A stretch of 64,000 nucleotides of DNA from JABMNT01 sp048262255 (GTDB lineage: Bacteria; Pseudomonadota; Alphaproteobacteria; Rhodospirillales; Casp-alpha2), in the NCBI GenBank assembly GCA_048262255.1, contig JBLXFH010000001.1:992001-1056000 (forward strand), written 5' to 3'. Under the pieces are notes generated by a model. It was given only the letters and a program-made list of their open reading frames with translations, was not told where the DNA came from and did not search any database. Position 1 is the stretch's first letter. Each line of letters starts with the position of its first letter. The position numbers and the translations under genes were made by a program. Shown piece after piece: positions 50,618-59,148 of this stretch.

Positions 50618-51988
50618 ATGCCTAAGGTTTTTATCGGTTGTGGTGCGGGCTTTTCGGGAGACCGCTTTGATGCGGCAATTCCGGTGGTCGAGACGCTGGC
50701 GGAATGCAATGGCGAGCGGTTTCTGATTTTTGAGGTTTTGGCGGAGCGGACCCTGGCCATCGCACAGCGCTTGCGGCTGAATGATCCGGATGCCGGTTAT
50801 TCACCCTATCTGGATTATTATATCGAACCGATTCTGAAAAAAGCGAAAGACAACAATATCCGTATTGTCTCCAATCTTGGCGCCGCCAATCCCGTCGGTG
50901 CGGCCAAACGGATACATGCCATTGCCCGTGCGCAGGGCATTGACGATTTGAAAATTGCCGTGGTTCTGGGCGATGATCTGTTGGGCGTTTATAGCGCCGA
51001 CGATATTCGCGGCCTGCCTACCATGGAGGGCATTTCTCTTGGCGACCGCGAAATCGTTGCCGCCAATGTCTATCTCGGCGCGCAACCCATCGCCGATGCA
51101 TTAGATATGGATGTCGATGTGGTTCTGGTTGGGCGCACAACCGACGCGGCGTTGACGCTCGGTCCCTTGCTGCATGTGCATAAATGGGCCGTCGATGACT
51201 GGGACAGACTGGCACAAGGTACCATTGCCGGGCATTTGCTGGAATGCGGCGGTCAGGTGACGGGGGCCTATTTTGCCGACCCGGGCTTCAAGGATGTGGA
51301 AAACCTGGCGGAAGTCGGGTTTCCCATCGCCGAGATTGATGAAACAGGCGAAATTGTGATTACCAAGGCCGCTCATACCGGGGGGCTGGTTTCGAAAGCC
51401 ACGGTGACCGAGCAAATCCTCTATGAAATGCACGATCCCGCCAATTATCTGACGCCGGATGTGACGCTGGACGTAACCGAGGTGCAGCTTGAGGAAGAAG
51501 CCCCGCATCGGGTGCGCCTGACCGGGGCCCGTGGCAAGCCGCCACCGCCAACCCTGAAAGTGACCGTCAGCGTTGATGGCGGCTGGCTGGGCGAGGGGGA
51601 AATCACCTATGCCGGGCCCAACGCTCTGGCGCGGGCCGAACTGGCGGCTTCGGTAGTGAAACGGCGCAGCCAGATTCTGGGCATCCAGGAACCGGTGCGG
51701 GTTGATATCATTGGCGCCGGTGCCGTGCATGACAATGATATGGCTGCGAAACGTCAGCGTGCAGTGTTGCCGACCAACGGTGAGTACCGGGTGCGCGGCG
51801 CTGTTCGCAGCATGGATAAAAAACCGGCGCAGCAGATTGCCGATGAAGTACAAAGCCTCTATTGCTCCGGTCCGGCGGCGGGGGGTGGCGTGCGTCAATA
51901 TGTGAGCCAGCAGGTGAGCACGGCCTCGGTTCTGATTGAGCCGGAGAAAGTGCTGCCCCATGTGCGGGTTCAGGAGGTGTTGTCATGA
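50618..51988 (+). CDS. AtuA-family protein (acyclic terpene utilisation, DUF1446)
   Basis: A 456-residue cytosolic protein with the family start 'IGCGAGFSGDRFDAAIPVVE' and landmarks 'DYYIEPILKKAKDNNIRIVSNLGAANP', 'VLGDD', 'VYLGAQPIADALDMDVDVVLVGRTTDAALTLGPL', 'GHLLECGGQVTGAYF' and 'AHTGGLVSKATV'. AtuA is named from the Pseudomonas terpene (citronellol/geraniol) catabolic operon, but its reaction is not settled. Most relatives sit with acyl-CoA carboxylases; none lies here. The following gene is the separately encoded C-terminal domain, overlapping by four bases. Start with GGGAAGTGAG upstream. Confidence 0.85.
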   Translation: MPKVFIGCGAGFSGDRFDAAIPVVETLAECNGERFLIFEVLAERTLAIAQRLRLNDPDAGYSPYLDYYIEPILKKAKDNNIRIVSNLGAANPVGAAKRIHAIARAQGIDDLKIAVVLGDDLLGVYSADDIRGLPTMEGISLGDREIVAANVYLGAQPIADALDMDVDVVLVGRTTDAALTLGPLLHVHKWAVDDWDRLAQGTIAGHLLECGGQVTGAYFADPGFKDVENLAEVGFPIAEIDETGEIVITKAAHTGGLVSKATVTEQILYEMHDPANYLTPDVTLDVTEVQLEEEAPHRVRLTGARGKPPPPTLKVTVSVDGGWLGEGEITYAGPNALARAELAASVVKRRSQILGIQEPVRVDIIGAGAVHDNDMAAKRQRAVLPTNGEYRVRGAVRSMDKKPAQQIADEVQSLYCSGPAAGGGVRQYVSQQVSTASVLIEPEKVLPHVRVQEVLS

Positions 51989-52353
51989 GTATGACGGAGT
52001 TGCCTTTGCATGCCGTTGCCCATGGCCGCGCGGGTGATAAGGGGAATCGTTCCAATATCAGTCTTATTGCCTATGAGCCTGCCGCTTTTGACTTTCTGGT
52101 GGAGCAAGTGACGGAAGAGCGGGTGTTGGCTGTGTTTCGGCATCGCGGGGCCAGCGCTGTCCGGCGCTATGTATTGCCCAATCTGCAGGCCATCAATTTT
52201 GTCATTGACGATGCTCTGGAAGGCGGTGTTAACGCCAGTCTGAACCTCGACGGACACGGCAAAACCCTGTCGTTTCTGATGTTGGGCGAACTGACGGTCC
52301 GGGTTCCCGTAAATGTGTTGCCTGCAGGCTCACCCTATTTGAAGAAGGATTAA
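51985..52353 (+). CDS. AtuA-associated ferredoxin-like-fold domain protein
   Basis: A 122-residue protein that corresponds to the C-terminal domain found fused to AtuA in other bacteria. 'LHAVAHGRAGDKGNRSNISLIAYEP' is the typical start, and 'VRRYVLPNLQAINFVIDDALEGGVNASLNLDGHGKTLSFLMLGELTVRVP' the core. Its ATG overlaps the AtuA stop (ATGA), so a split of a longer gene or an ancestral two-gene form is likely. The conserved 'GRAGDKGNRSNIS' suggests a substrate- or nucleotide-binding loop. Function unknown. Confidence 0.82.
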   Translation: MSMTELPLHAVAHGRAGDKGNRSNISLIAYEPAAFDFLVEQVTEERVLAVFRHRGASAVRRYVLPNLQAINFVIDDALEGGVNASLNLDGHGKTLSFLMLGELTVRVPVNVLPAGSPYLKKD

Positions 52354-52520
52354 TTCTATTGCAGAAATTGCGCGATGATTTTCAAGGCTTACGTTTTTCC
52401 TGGTTAGGAAAGACAAGATGCGCGCTGGTAATCTGATATTAATCGTTCACCATGTAACCTATGAGACAGTCCGACACCTATGTGCGCGGACACCGATGAG
52501 AGTTGGAGCCCGAAATCAGT

Positions 52521-53783
52521 ATGGCCGAATGGGGTACAGCAACAACAGGGATGACATCTGCCGCGTCGAGCAGTGAAAACCTGCTGATCGGCCGGTTGAA
52601 ACGCATTGAACATAATGCATCCGGTTATTTTGCGATCCAGATTCATTTATCACAGCTGCGTAAAGCCAACCGCCAGCCGCATTTTATCCATGTGGCAACG
52701 CGGACTTTCGACTATCTGGTTGAAAGCAACGATGCAACGCTGTTTTCCATGGCCAATTCCGATGTGGTTCTGGTTTGCCGTAATATCGATGTGGATGACG
52801 TGGACGCCGCCGTTGACAAGGCGCGGGGTCTTTTTAACGAAGACCCGCTGACTGTCGTCGATGAATCGGGTTTTGAAGACAATTTCGCGACTTGGTACGA
52901 TCTCTCCAATTCAGAGGACTTTGCCGCTTTCTTTTCCGTTATTGCGGATCTGTCTCTGGAAGCGGAGCGTCTGGAGGCAGAAAAAGCCGTTGAGAGAGAT
53001 AAGGAAAAGGCCGCCGGAGAGCCTCTGGCGTCGGAACATCTGTCTGATATCAATAGGAAACTGATGCGTATTCGCGTGGCCGACTTGCTGCAGCATCAAA
53101 CCTGTTTGCTGGTCCGTTCCGGTGGTGCTGGAGAGGTCGTGTTCCGAGAACATTTTGTTTCCATGGGCCAGGTGCGCGAGCGGATTGCGCCGGACAAGAA
53201 CTTTTTCGCCAGCCCCTGGCTGTTCCAGTATCTGACGGAAACCCTGGACCGGCGCATACTTTCTGTGCTCAGTGAGTGGGAATTTGATGAAGTGGAAGAG
53301 CCAATCAGCCTGAACCTCAACGTCAGTACGGTTCTGTCGCGGGATTTCCAGGCCTTTCACAAGGCCGTTGGCCAGCATACGAATAAAGTCGTGATTGAGT
53401 TGAATATCATTGATGTTTTCGCTGATACAAAAAATTATGGATATGCCCGCGATTCCCTGCAGGAGCGGGGCTATCGGGTGTTGGTCGATGGACTTGACCC
53501 TCTGTCGCTGCAGTTTTTTGATGTCTCCAAATTTGCTGCGGATTTCATTAAGATCGGCTGGAATCAGAGTTTGCAAGAGGATGACCCGAAAACCCATCTG
53601 GAGCTGATGAAGGGGATTATTTCCGCGGCTGGTCGCGAAAGCGTTATCCTCGGGCGTGTCGATACGGAAAAAGCCGTAAAATGGGGCTTGGGGATTGGCG
53701 TGAGCCGCTTTCAGGGGTTCTTTATTGACCGCCTTGCCGAAGTTGCCGGCGGCGGCAAGAAAAAAGCGGCAGGGAAGGTTTAA
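52521..53783 (+). CDS. Degenerate EAL-like protein, first of a tandem pair
   Basis: A 420-residue soluble protein that I cannot name. Residues about 30-120 ('GYFAIQIHLSQLRKANRQPHFIHVATRTFDYLVESNDATLFSMANSDVVLVC') look like a diverged GGDEF-type domain. From about 195 the order of segments follows an EAL barrel: 'FVSMGQVRERIAPDKNFFASPWLFQYLTETLDRRIL', 'ISLNLNVSTVLSRDFQAF', 'VVIELNIIDVF', 'GYRVLVDGLDPLSLQFFDVSKFAADFIKIGW', 'VSRFQGFFI'. The EAL glutamate and the DDFG metal pair are not there, so hydrolysis of c-di-GMP is unlikely. An alternative TTG start at 52503 exists. Its paralogue follows three bases downstream. Confidence 0.75.
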   Translation: MAEWGTATTGMTSAASSSENLLIGRLKRIEHNASGYFAIQIHLSQLRKANRQPHFIHVATRTFDYLVESNDATLFSMANSDVVLVCRNIDVDDVDAAVDKARGLFNEDPLTVVDESGFEDNFATWYDLSNSEDFAAFFSVIADLSLEAERLEAEKAVERDKEKAAGEPLASEHLSDINRKLMRIRVADLLQHQTCLLVRSGGAGEVVFREHFVSMGQVRERIAPDKNFFASPWLFQYLTETLDRRILSVLSEWEFDEVEEPISLNLNVSTVLSRDFQAFHKAVGQHTNKVVIELNIIDVFADTKNYGYARDSLQERGYRVLVDGLDPLSLQFFDVSKFAADFIKIGWNQSLQEDDPKTHLELMKGIISAAGRESVILGRVDTEKAVKWGLGIGVSRFQGFFIDRLAEVAGGGKKKAAGKV

Positions 53784-53786
53784 GCG

Positions 53787-55061
53787 ATGGCCGTTTCAGC
53801 AGAGAACACGCGCAATCTTCCCAATCAAGAGCAACTGCTTCTGGATTATATTCACCGCCTGGAAGGCCATAAAAAAGGCCGCCGTGTGGTCCATATTCAT
53901 TTGTCGCAGCTCAGGCCTTTTAACCGGCGCGACCAGCATATCCGCACGGCGGCAAACAATTTCGACAAACTGATTTCCAACCTGAACGGTCAGTTGTTCA
54001 CCCTGAAAAACTCCGATATTTTCTTTGTCTTCAAGCAGGAGGTTCTGGGCGAGGTCGAGACGATCATTCAGAAAATCAAGTTTCTGTTTGATGATGACCC
54101 ATTGGTTGCCGAAGCCGATAAACACAAGTTGCCCTTCGCCACTTGGTATGACGCCGATACGGATTTTGAAACCATTCTCAATCTGGTGCAGGGGATCGCC
54201 CAGGCTGAAAAGAAACGCCAGTCCGTGGTTCGTGCACGCATGGATGCCCGCGCTGCCTTGAAGGCCAAGCAGCAGCAGGGCGAGCCAATGACGCCGGATG
54301 TGCTGTCGCGTCTGGAAGCGGCCTTGAGCCGGGCCGATCTCTCCAATCTGGTGCGTCGGCAGTTCATCTGCCATGTCGATTCAAAAATGGTTCCCGAACA
54401 GATGTTCAGCGAGCTGTTTATATCGATTAAAGACCTGCGTGAAACCATGCTGCCGGGTGTCAATGTGACGGCCAACCGCTGGCTGTTTCAACATCTGACG
54501 GAGACTCTCGACAAACGCATGCTGTCGATGTTGACTAAAAATGACGGGGTTTCTATATCCGGCGACATCAGTTTTAACGCCAATATTGCGACGCTGCTCT
54601 CTCAGGAGTTTCAGGTTTACGATGACAACGTGGCCGCCTCGCGCCGTGGCACGATGATCATCGAACTGCAGAAAGAAGACATCTTCTCCAATTTGCCATC
54701 CTATCTGTTCGCGCGTGAAATGGTTCAGGACAAGGGTTACCGCATTTGTCTGGATGGTATGACGCTTGATACGCTTGCCATGATCAATTTTGATCGCCTG
54801 GGCGCTGATTTGTGCAAGCTGGTCTGGCATCCCGAACTGGTGGATGGCGGCGAGGTTGTGCACAAAACCTTGCGTGATGTCATAGAGAAAATTAACCCGG
54901 AAAAACTCATTCTTTGTCGCTGTGATAACCGCGAAGCGGTAGATTTTGGCCGCTCGCTGGGCATCACGCAGTATCAGGGGCGTTATGTGGAAGGGTTGAT
55001 CGCCGAAGACGGACGTCGCCGCGAACTGCTGCGCCTGAAGCGCCGGATCGAACGCAACTAG
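53787..55061 (+). CDS. Degenerate EAL-like protein, second of a tandem pair
   Basis: A 424-residue paralogue of the preceding protein with the same layout: 'VVHIHLSQLRPFNRRDQHIRTAANNFDKLISNLNGQLFTLKNSDIFFVFKQ' near the N-terminus, a coiled helical linker rich in Lys/Ala/Gln (about 130-175), then 'LFISIKDLRETMLPGVNVTANRWLFQHLTETLDKRMLSML', 'ISFNANIATLLSQEFQVY', 'TMIIELQKEDIF', 'GYRICLDGMTLDTLAMINFDRLGADLCKLVW' and 'ITQYQGRYVEGLI'. Catalytic EAL residues are again absent. The TAA of the first gene and this ATG are three bases apart, so they are made together and may form a heterodimer. It converges with cobT with a three-base gap. Confidence 0.75.
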   Translation: MAVSAENTRNLPNQEQLLLDYIHRLEGHKKGRRVVHIHLSQLRPFNRRDQHIRTAANNFDKLISNLNGQLFTLKNSDIFFVFKQEVLGEVETIIQKIKFLFDDDPLVAEADKHKLPFATWYDADTDFETILNLVQGIAQAEKKRQSVVRARMDARAALKAKQQQGEPMTPDVLSRLEAALSRADLSNLVRRQFICHVDSKMVPEQMFSELFISIKDLRETMLPGVNVTANRWLFQHLTETLDKRMLSMLTKNDGVSISGDISFNANIATLLSQEFQVYDDNVAASRRGTMIIELQKEDIFSNLPSYLFAREMVQDKGYRICLDGMTLDTLAMINFDRLGADLCKLVWHPELVDGGEVVHKTLRDVIEKINPEKLILCRCDNREAVDFGRSLGITQYQGRYVEGLIAEDGRRRELLRLKRRIERN

Positions 55062-55064
55062 GCT

Positions 55065-56081
55065 TTATTCTTCCTTGTCGGTGACCCCGGCTTCGGCAAA
55101 GGTCGCCATGCCCGTGTGGCAATTCACCGCCGCCTTGACGATCGCCACGGCCAGCGCCGCGCCCGAAGCCTCGCCCAGGCGCATTCCTAAATCCAGCAGC
55201 GGTTCCTTGTTCAAGGCGTTCAGCAACTGGCTGTGGCCTTTTTCCGCCGACGCATGGGCAACCAGACAATGATCCAGCGCGTCCGACTGGGCGACGTTAA
55301 GGCAAGCGGCAGCGGCGGTTGAAATAAACCCGTCGATCATTACCGGGATCCGGGTTTGGCGGGCCTGGACAATCGCTCCGGCAATGGCCACCAGTTCCCG
55401 CCCGCCGAGGCGACGTAAAATCTCCAGGCTATCATTTTCCGGTGATTGATGGCGCCGTACGCCTTTCTCAACAACCGCGATTTTCGCCTCCATGGCGGCC
55501 CCGACAACACCGGTTCCTGTGCCCGTCCAGTCCGTTGACGCGCCGCCATAGAGGGCATGGCAGATGGCCGCAGCGGATGTCGTGTTGCCGATGCCCATTT
55601 CACCCAGGCAGAGGAGGTCTGTCTCCTCCGGTACGGCACTCATGCCGGTATTGAAGGCGGAGATAAATTCGGCTTCGCTGAGGGCCGGGGCTTTTGTGAA
55701 ATCGGTGGTGGGCCGGTCGAGATCAAGAGCGATGACCTGCAATTCCACATCAAAGGTTTTACACAACTGGTTGACGGCGGCGCTGCCGGCTTCAAAGCCA
55801 TAGACCATCTGTTGTGTGACTTCTGCCGGATAGGCTGAGACGCCTCTGGCGACAACACCGTGATTGCCGGCAAACACCCGGGCCCGGGGCGTGGTTATGC
55901 GGGGCGGGTGGGCACCCTGCCATGCCGAAAGCCAGGCCGAAATGTCTTCAAGGCGGCCAAGCGAGCCGGGCGGTTTGGTCAGTTGCGGCTCGCGGACCGC
56001 CGCCTGTTTGCGGGCGGTCAGGTCGGGGCCGGGAAGCTTGCGTAGCTGGGATCGCAAATCATCAAGAGAAGTAATCGTCAT
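55065..56081 (-). CDS. cobT: Nicotinate-nucleotide-dimethylbenzimidazole phosphoribosyltransferase CobT
   Basis: A 338-residue enzyme that makes alpha-ribazole 5'-phosphate, the lower-ligand precursor of cobalamin, from dimethylbenzimidazole and nicotinate mononucleotide. Seen: 'LTKPPGSLGRLEDISAWLSAWQG', 'VFAGNHGVVARGVSAYPAEVTQQMVYGF', 'GEMGIGNTTSAAAI', 'IDGFISTAAAACL' and the catalytic-Glu motif 'GMRLGEASGAALA'. Called CobU in Paracoccus/Pseudomonas nomenclature. It is divergent from the cobS operon with 87 bases between the start codons. The nearby paralogue pair on the other strand converges on it. Confidence 0.95.
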   Translation of the reverse strand: MTITSLDDLRSQLRKLPGPDLTARKQAAVREPQLTKPPGSLGRLEDISAWLSAWQGAHPPRITTPRARVFAGNHGVVARGVSAYPAEVTQQMVYGFEAGSAAVNQLCKTFDVELQVIALDLDRPTTDFTKAPALSEAEFISAFNTGMSAVPEETDLLCLGEMGIGNTTSAAAICHALYGGASTDWTGTGTGVVGAAMEAKIAVVEKGVRRHQSPENDSLEILRRLGGRELVAIAGAIVQARQTRIPVMIDGFISTAAAACLNVAQSDALDHCLVAHASAEKGHSQLLNALNKEPLLDLGMRLGEASGAALAVAIVKAAVNCHTGMATFAEAGVTDKEE

Positions 56082-56168
56082 GGAGGGGTTACCGACTTGT
56101 TTTCTTTAGGGGCCGCCTCACCTATAACCAAAATAGCGGTTCATGCACACGCAAAACTTGATCGGGAC

Positions 56169-56972
56169 ATGGCGATGGCGCATCCATCACAGGGCAACAG
56201 GCAAGGGACGGGGAACAGACAGACATGGCTTCGTGATCTGTGTCTTGCCGGAATGTTTCTGACGCGCCTGCCGTTCCGGGTTAAAGGGGACGTGAAGACG
56301 GAAGACTTGGCCGGGGCCGTCTGGGCATTTCCGCTGATCGGTGTATTGGTGGGTGGCGTTGCCGGTGGTGCTTTGATGCTGGCTTCGGAAATCCAATTGC
56401 ATCCTCTGGCTTGCGCCTTTGTCGGGCTGACCGCGGCGGCACTGGTGACCGGCGCTCTGCATGAGGACGGTCTGGCCGATGTGGTTGATGGTTTTGGTGG
56501 CGGCGCGACGCGCGATGATAAACTGCGCATTATGCGCGACAGCCAGATCGGTTCCTACGGGGTGTTGGCGCTGGTTTTCAGCGTCGGCCTGAAGGCGTCC
56601 ATTCTGGCAGGATTGCTGGGGCCGGGTATGGCGGCGGCAACGCTTGTGGGCACAGCGGCTTTGTCGCGCGGACTGTTGCCGGGGATGATGCATTTGATGC
56701 CACGGGCCCGAACCGATGGTCTGGCTGCCGGAGCGGGACGTCCGACGGCAAAAGGAGCGGTCATTTCGCTGATTTTAGGGGGCATTGTTGCTGCGCTGTT
56801 TTTGGGAAAGGGCGTTGCTGTTGTTGTGGTCGTTGCTGCGGTCATGGTGGCTTTGGGCATGGCTTTTATTGCGCACCGGCAAATCGGCGGATATACGGGC
56901 GATGTTCTGGGGGCAACCCAGCAAATATCCGAAATCGCCATTCTGATGACGGCAGGAGCTTACGCCCTATGA
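56169..56972 (+). CDS. cobS: Adenosylcobinamide-GDP ribazoletransferase CobS
   Basis: A polytopic membrane enzyme of about 267 residues that joins adenosylcobinamide-GDP and alpha-ribazole to form adenosylcobalamin (phosphate). Seen: 'FLTRLPFRVKGDVKTEDLAGAVWAFPLIGVLVGGVAG', 'GALHEDGLADVVDGFGGGATRDDKLRIMRDSQIGSYGVLALV', with the conserved HEDGLAD/DD Mg-binding pattern, and 'LPGMMHLMPRARTDGLAAGAGRP'. The start is not certain: ATGs at 56169 and 56175 lie before the first helix; the frame itself opens at a TTG (56097). Equivalent to CobV in the aerobic nomenclature. First gene of the overlapping plus-strand operon. Confidence 0.93.
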   Translation: MAMAHPSQGNRQGTGNRQTWLRDLCLAGMFLTRLPFRVKGDVKTEDLAGAVWAFPLIGVLVGGVAGGALMLASEIQLHPLACAFVGLTAAALVTGALHEDGLADVVDGFGGGATRDDKLRIMRDSQIGSYGVLALVFSVGLKASILAGLLGPGMAAATLVGTAALSRGLLPGMMHLMPRARTDGLAAGAGRPTAKGAVISLILGGIVAALFLGKGVAVVVVVAAVMVALGMAFIAHRQIGGYTGDVLGATQQISEIAILMTAGAYAL

Positions 56973-57598
56973 CAACGGTAACACGATGGTGGTGGGTGCG
57001 CCATGCGCCGGTGGTTGGTGTCGATGGCCTGATGTATGGCTCCGATGATGTGCAATGCGACACCTCTGATGGTGTTTCGTTTGCTGCATTGGCGAGTCGT
57101 CTGCCGTCGGATGCCGTCTGGCTGACCAGCCATCTTTCGCGCACCCACCGGACAGCGCAGGCCATCGGAGAAGCCGGATTGAGATTCCCCAAACCCATCG
57201 CGGAAGTCCATTTGGGCGAGCAGCATTTTGGGGACTGGCAGGGGATTTCGTGGAATGACATGCGGTCGCGTGATCCGGCGGGGTATGAAACCTTCTGGGA
57301 ACAGCCGGCCCGCAACCGGCCCCCCGGCGGCGAGAGCTTTGCCGACATGATCGCGCGCGTCGGCGCGGTCATCGAGCATTATACGGCGCTGCATGCGGGT
57401 AGGGATATTGTGGCGGTTACGCACGGCGGTACCATTCGCGCCGCCATTACCCATGCCCTCGACATTCCGCCGGAAACCGGTATGTCCTTTACCGTGGATA
57501 CGTTATCAATGACCCGGCTTGATCATATTGAGGGTGGCCTGTTGCGCGGCAAGGGCAAGGCCTGGCGCGCCGTTTCCATCAACCAGCCGGCCAAGTGA
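56969..57598 (+). CDS. Histidine phosphatase, alpha-ribazole phosphatase (CobC)-like
   Basis: A 209-residue phosphoglycerate-mutase-like enzyme. The phospho-accepting His is in 'WWVRHAPVVGVDGLMYG' (the usual RHG reads RHA), the second Arg in 'TSHLSRTHRTAQAIG', 'HLGEQHFGDWQGISW' follows, and the second His is in 'VAVTHGGTIRAAI'. By position between cobS and cobU and the CobC-like sequence it most likely removes phosphate from alpha-ribazole 5'-phosphate or from adenosylcobalamin phosphate. It overlaps both neighbours by four bases (ATGA and GTGA). Confidence 0.85.
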   Translation: MTTVTRWWWVRHAPVVGVDGLMYGSDDVQCDTSDGVSFAALASRLPSDAVWLTSHLSRTHRTAQAIGEAGLRFPKPIAEVHLGEQHFGDWQGISWNDMRSRDPAGYETFWEQPARNRPPGGESFADMIARVGAVIEHYTALHAGRDIVAVTHGGTIRAAITHALDIPPETGMSFTVDTLSMTRLDHIEGGLLRGKGKAWRAVSINQPAK

Positions 57599-58122
57599 AT
57601 ACCATGCGCATGGCAAAAATCACACTGGTGCTGGGCGGCCAGCGCTCCGGCAAAAGCCATTATGCCGAGCAGCTTGTCGAGGCGCAGGGGAGCGGATTTT
57701 ATCTGGCGACAGCGCAGGCCTTTGATACGGAAATGAAAGAGCGCATTCAAACCCATAAACAGCGCCGAGGCGACCTTTGGCAAACCTGCGAAGAACCAAT
57801 GGCGGTTGCGGAAATCATCATCCGTGAATCCCGACCCACCCGTCCAATTCTCCTCGATTGCCTGACCTTGTGGTTATCAAATCTTATGCTGGCGGAGCGG
57901 GATGTGGACCGGGAACTGGAAGGGCTTCTGGAGGCCTTGCGTCAGGCCCGGGGACCGGTGGTGCTGGTTTCCAACGAAGTGGGGCAGGGGATCATCCCCG
58001 ATAATGCCCTGGCGCGGCAATTCGTTGATTGCGCCGGGCGCATGAATAGGCTAGTTGCAGAGGCTTCAGACCGGGTCATCTTCATGACCGCTGGACTCCC
58101 GCAGATTTTGAAGGACGCATAG
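57595..58122 (+). CDS. cobU: Adenosylcobinamide kinase/guanylyltransferase CobU
   Basis: A bifunctional 175-residue enzyme that phosphorylates adenosylcobinamide and then adds GMP to give adenosylcobinamide-GDP. The P-loop is 'LVLGGQRSGKSHYAEQL', followed by 'FYLATAQAFDTEMKERIQTHKQRRG' (with the guanylylated His), 'ILLDCLTLWLSNLM' and 'VLVSNEVGQGIIPDNALARQFVDCAGRMNRLVAEASDRVIFMTAGLP'. CobP in the aerobic naming. The GTG at 57595 overlaps the preceding stop; ATGs at 57604 and 57610 are possible alternative starts. The cobW gene follows two bases later. Confidence 0.95.
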   Translation: MNTMRMAKITLVLGGQRSGKSHYAEQLVEAQGSGFYLATAQAFDTEMKERIQTHKQRRGDLWQTCEEPMAVAEIIIRESRPTRPILLDCLTLWLSNLMLAERDVDRELEGLLEALRQARGPVVLVSNEVGQGIIPDNALARQFVDCAGRMNRLVAEASDRVIFMTAGLPQILKDA

Positions 58123-58124
58123 AA

Positions 58125-59147
58125 ATGAAAATACCCGCAACCGTCATTACCGGATTTTTAGGCGCCGGTAAAACCACGTTGATTCGGCACATGCTGGAAA
58201 ATGCGGGCGGTAAGCGGATTGCGCTGATCATTAACGAATTTGGCGATCTGGGGATCGACCGGGCCATGCTGGCGGGTTGTGGTATTGAAGGCTGTGATGA
58301 TGACAGCATCATGGAGCTGGCCAATGGCTGTATTTGCTGCACCGTCGCCGATGATTTTTTGCCGACCATGGAAGCCCTGCTGGATCGGGCCGAGCCGCCT
58401 GAGCATATCGTCATTGAAACGTCTGGCCTCGCCTTGCCGAAGCCACTGGTTCAGGCGTTTAACTGGCCGGAGATCAAATCACGGGTGACGGTCGATGGGG
58501 TGGTCACGGTGGTGGATGCCCCCGCTGTTGATGCCGGGCGTTTTGCCGATGATCCCGATGCGGTTCAGGCGGCCCGTCAGGCCGACGAGATGCTGGATCA
58601 CGAATCGCCTCTGGAGGAGGTTTTTGAAGACCAGTTGTTATCCGCTGATCTCGTGCTGCTGAACAAAAGCGACATCCTGGATGAAACGGCCATGGCAGCG
58701 GTTCGACAAATTGTCTCCAAGGAAACCGACCCCGCAGCAAAAGTTCTCGCCATCCACCATGGCCAGATCGATATCAAGGTTCTACTGGGTATTGGGGCGG
58801 CGGTTGAAGATGTCATTGAATCCCGGAAATCCCATCACGACGGGGAAGACGGCCATGATCACGATGACTTCGACAGTTTTGTGGTTGAGATGGGGGATGT
58901 TGAAAACCCCGAATCGCTCGAAGAGACCCTCAAGACCCTGACGGTTACTCACGATATTTTGCGCATCAAGGGTTTTTTGAATGTGCCGGGCAAGGACATG
59001 CGCCATGTAGTGCAGGGGGTTGGCCCGCGCATCCAGCGTTATTTTGACCGTCCCTGGCGGTCCGATGAAGTGCGCCGCTCGGAACTGGTGATCATTGGTG
59101 AAACCGGTATGGACGTCGAGGCGATCCGCACCGCACTGGCCGGCTAA
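58125..59147 (+). CDS. cobW: CobW-type GTPase metallochaperone
   Basis: A 340-residue G3E GTPase. P-loop 'VITGFLGAGKTTLIRHML', the metal-binding 'NGCICCTVADDF' (CxCC), Walker B-like 'IVIETSGLALPKPL', 'TVVDA' and the guanine-specificity 'LLNKSD' are all present, with the CobW C-terminal domain from about 250. A His/Asp-rich loop (residues about 238-250, 'HHDGEDGHDHDD') should bind metal. It is believed to load cobalt for the CobN-containing chelatase, and its position directly before cobN, with one base between stop and start, fits. Confidence 0.95.
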   Translation: MKIPATVITGFLGAGKTTLIRHMLENAGGKRIALIINEFGDLGIDRAMLAGCGIEGCDDDSIMELANGCICCTVADDFLPTMEALLDRAEPPEHIVIETSGLALPKPLVQAFNWPEIKSRVTVDGVVTVVDAPAVDAGRFADDPDAVQAARQADEMLDHESPLEEVFEDQLLSADLVLLNKSDILDETAMAAVRQIVSKETDPAAKVLAIHHGQIDIKVLLGIGAAVEDVIESRKSHHDGEDGHDHDDFDSFVVEMGDVENPESLEETLKTLTVTHDILRIKGFLNVPGKDMRHVVQGVGPRIQRYFDRPWRSDEVRRSELVIIGETGMDVEAIRTALAG

Positions 59148-59148
59148 C

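Noticed and set aside
56082..56168. Cobalamin riboswitch before cobS or cobT
   Set aside because: The intergenic space is 87 bases and has no B12-box-like sequence or suitable multi-stem fold by eye.
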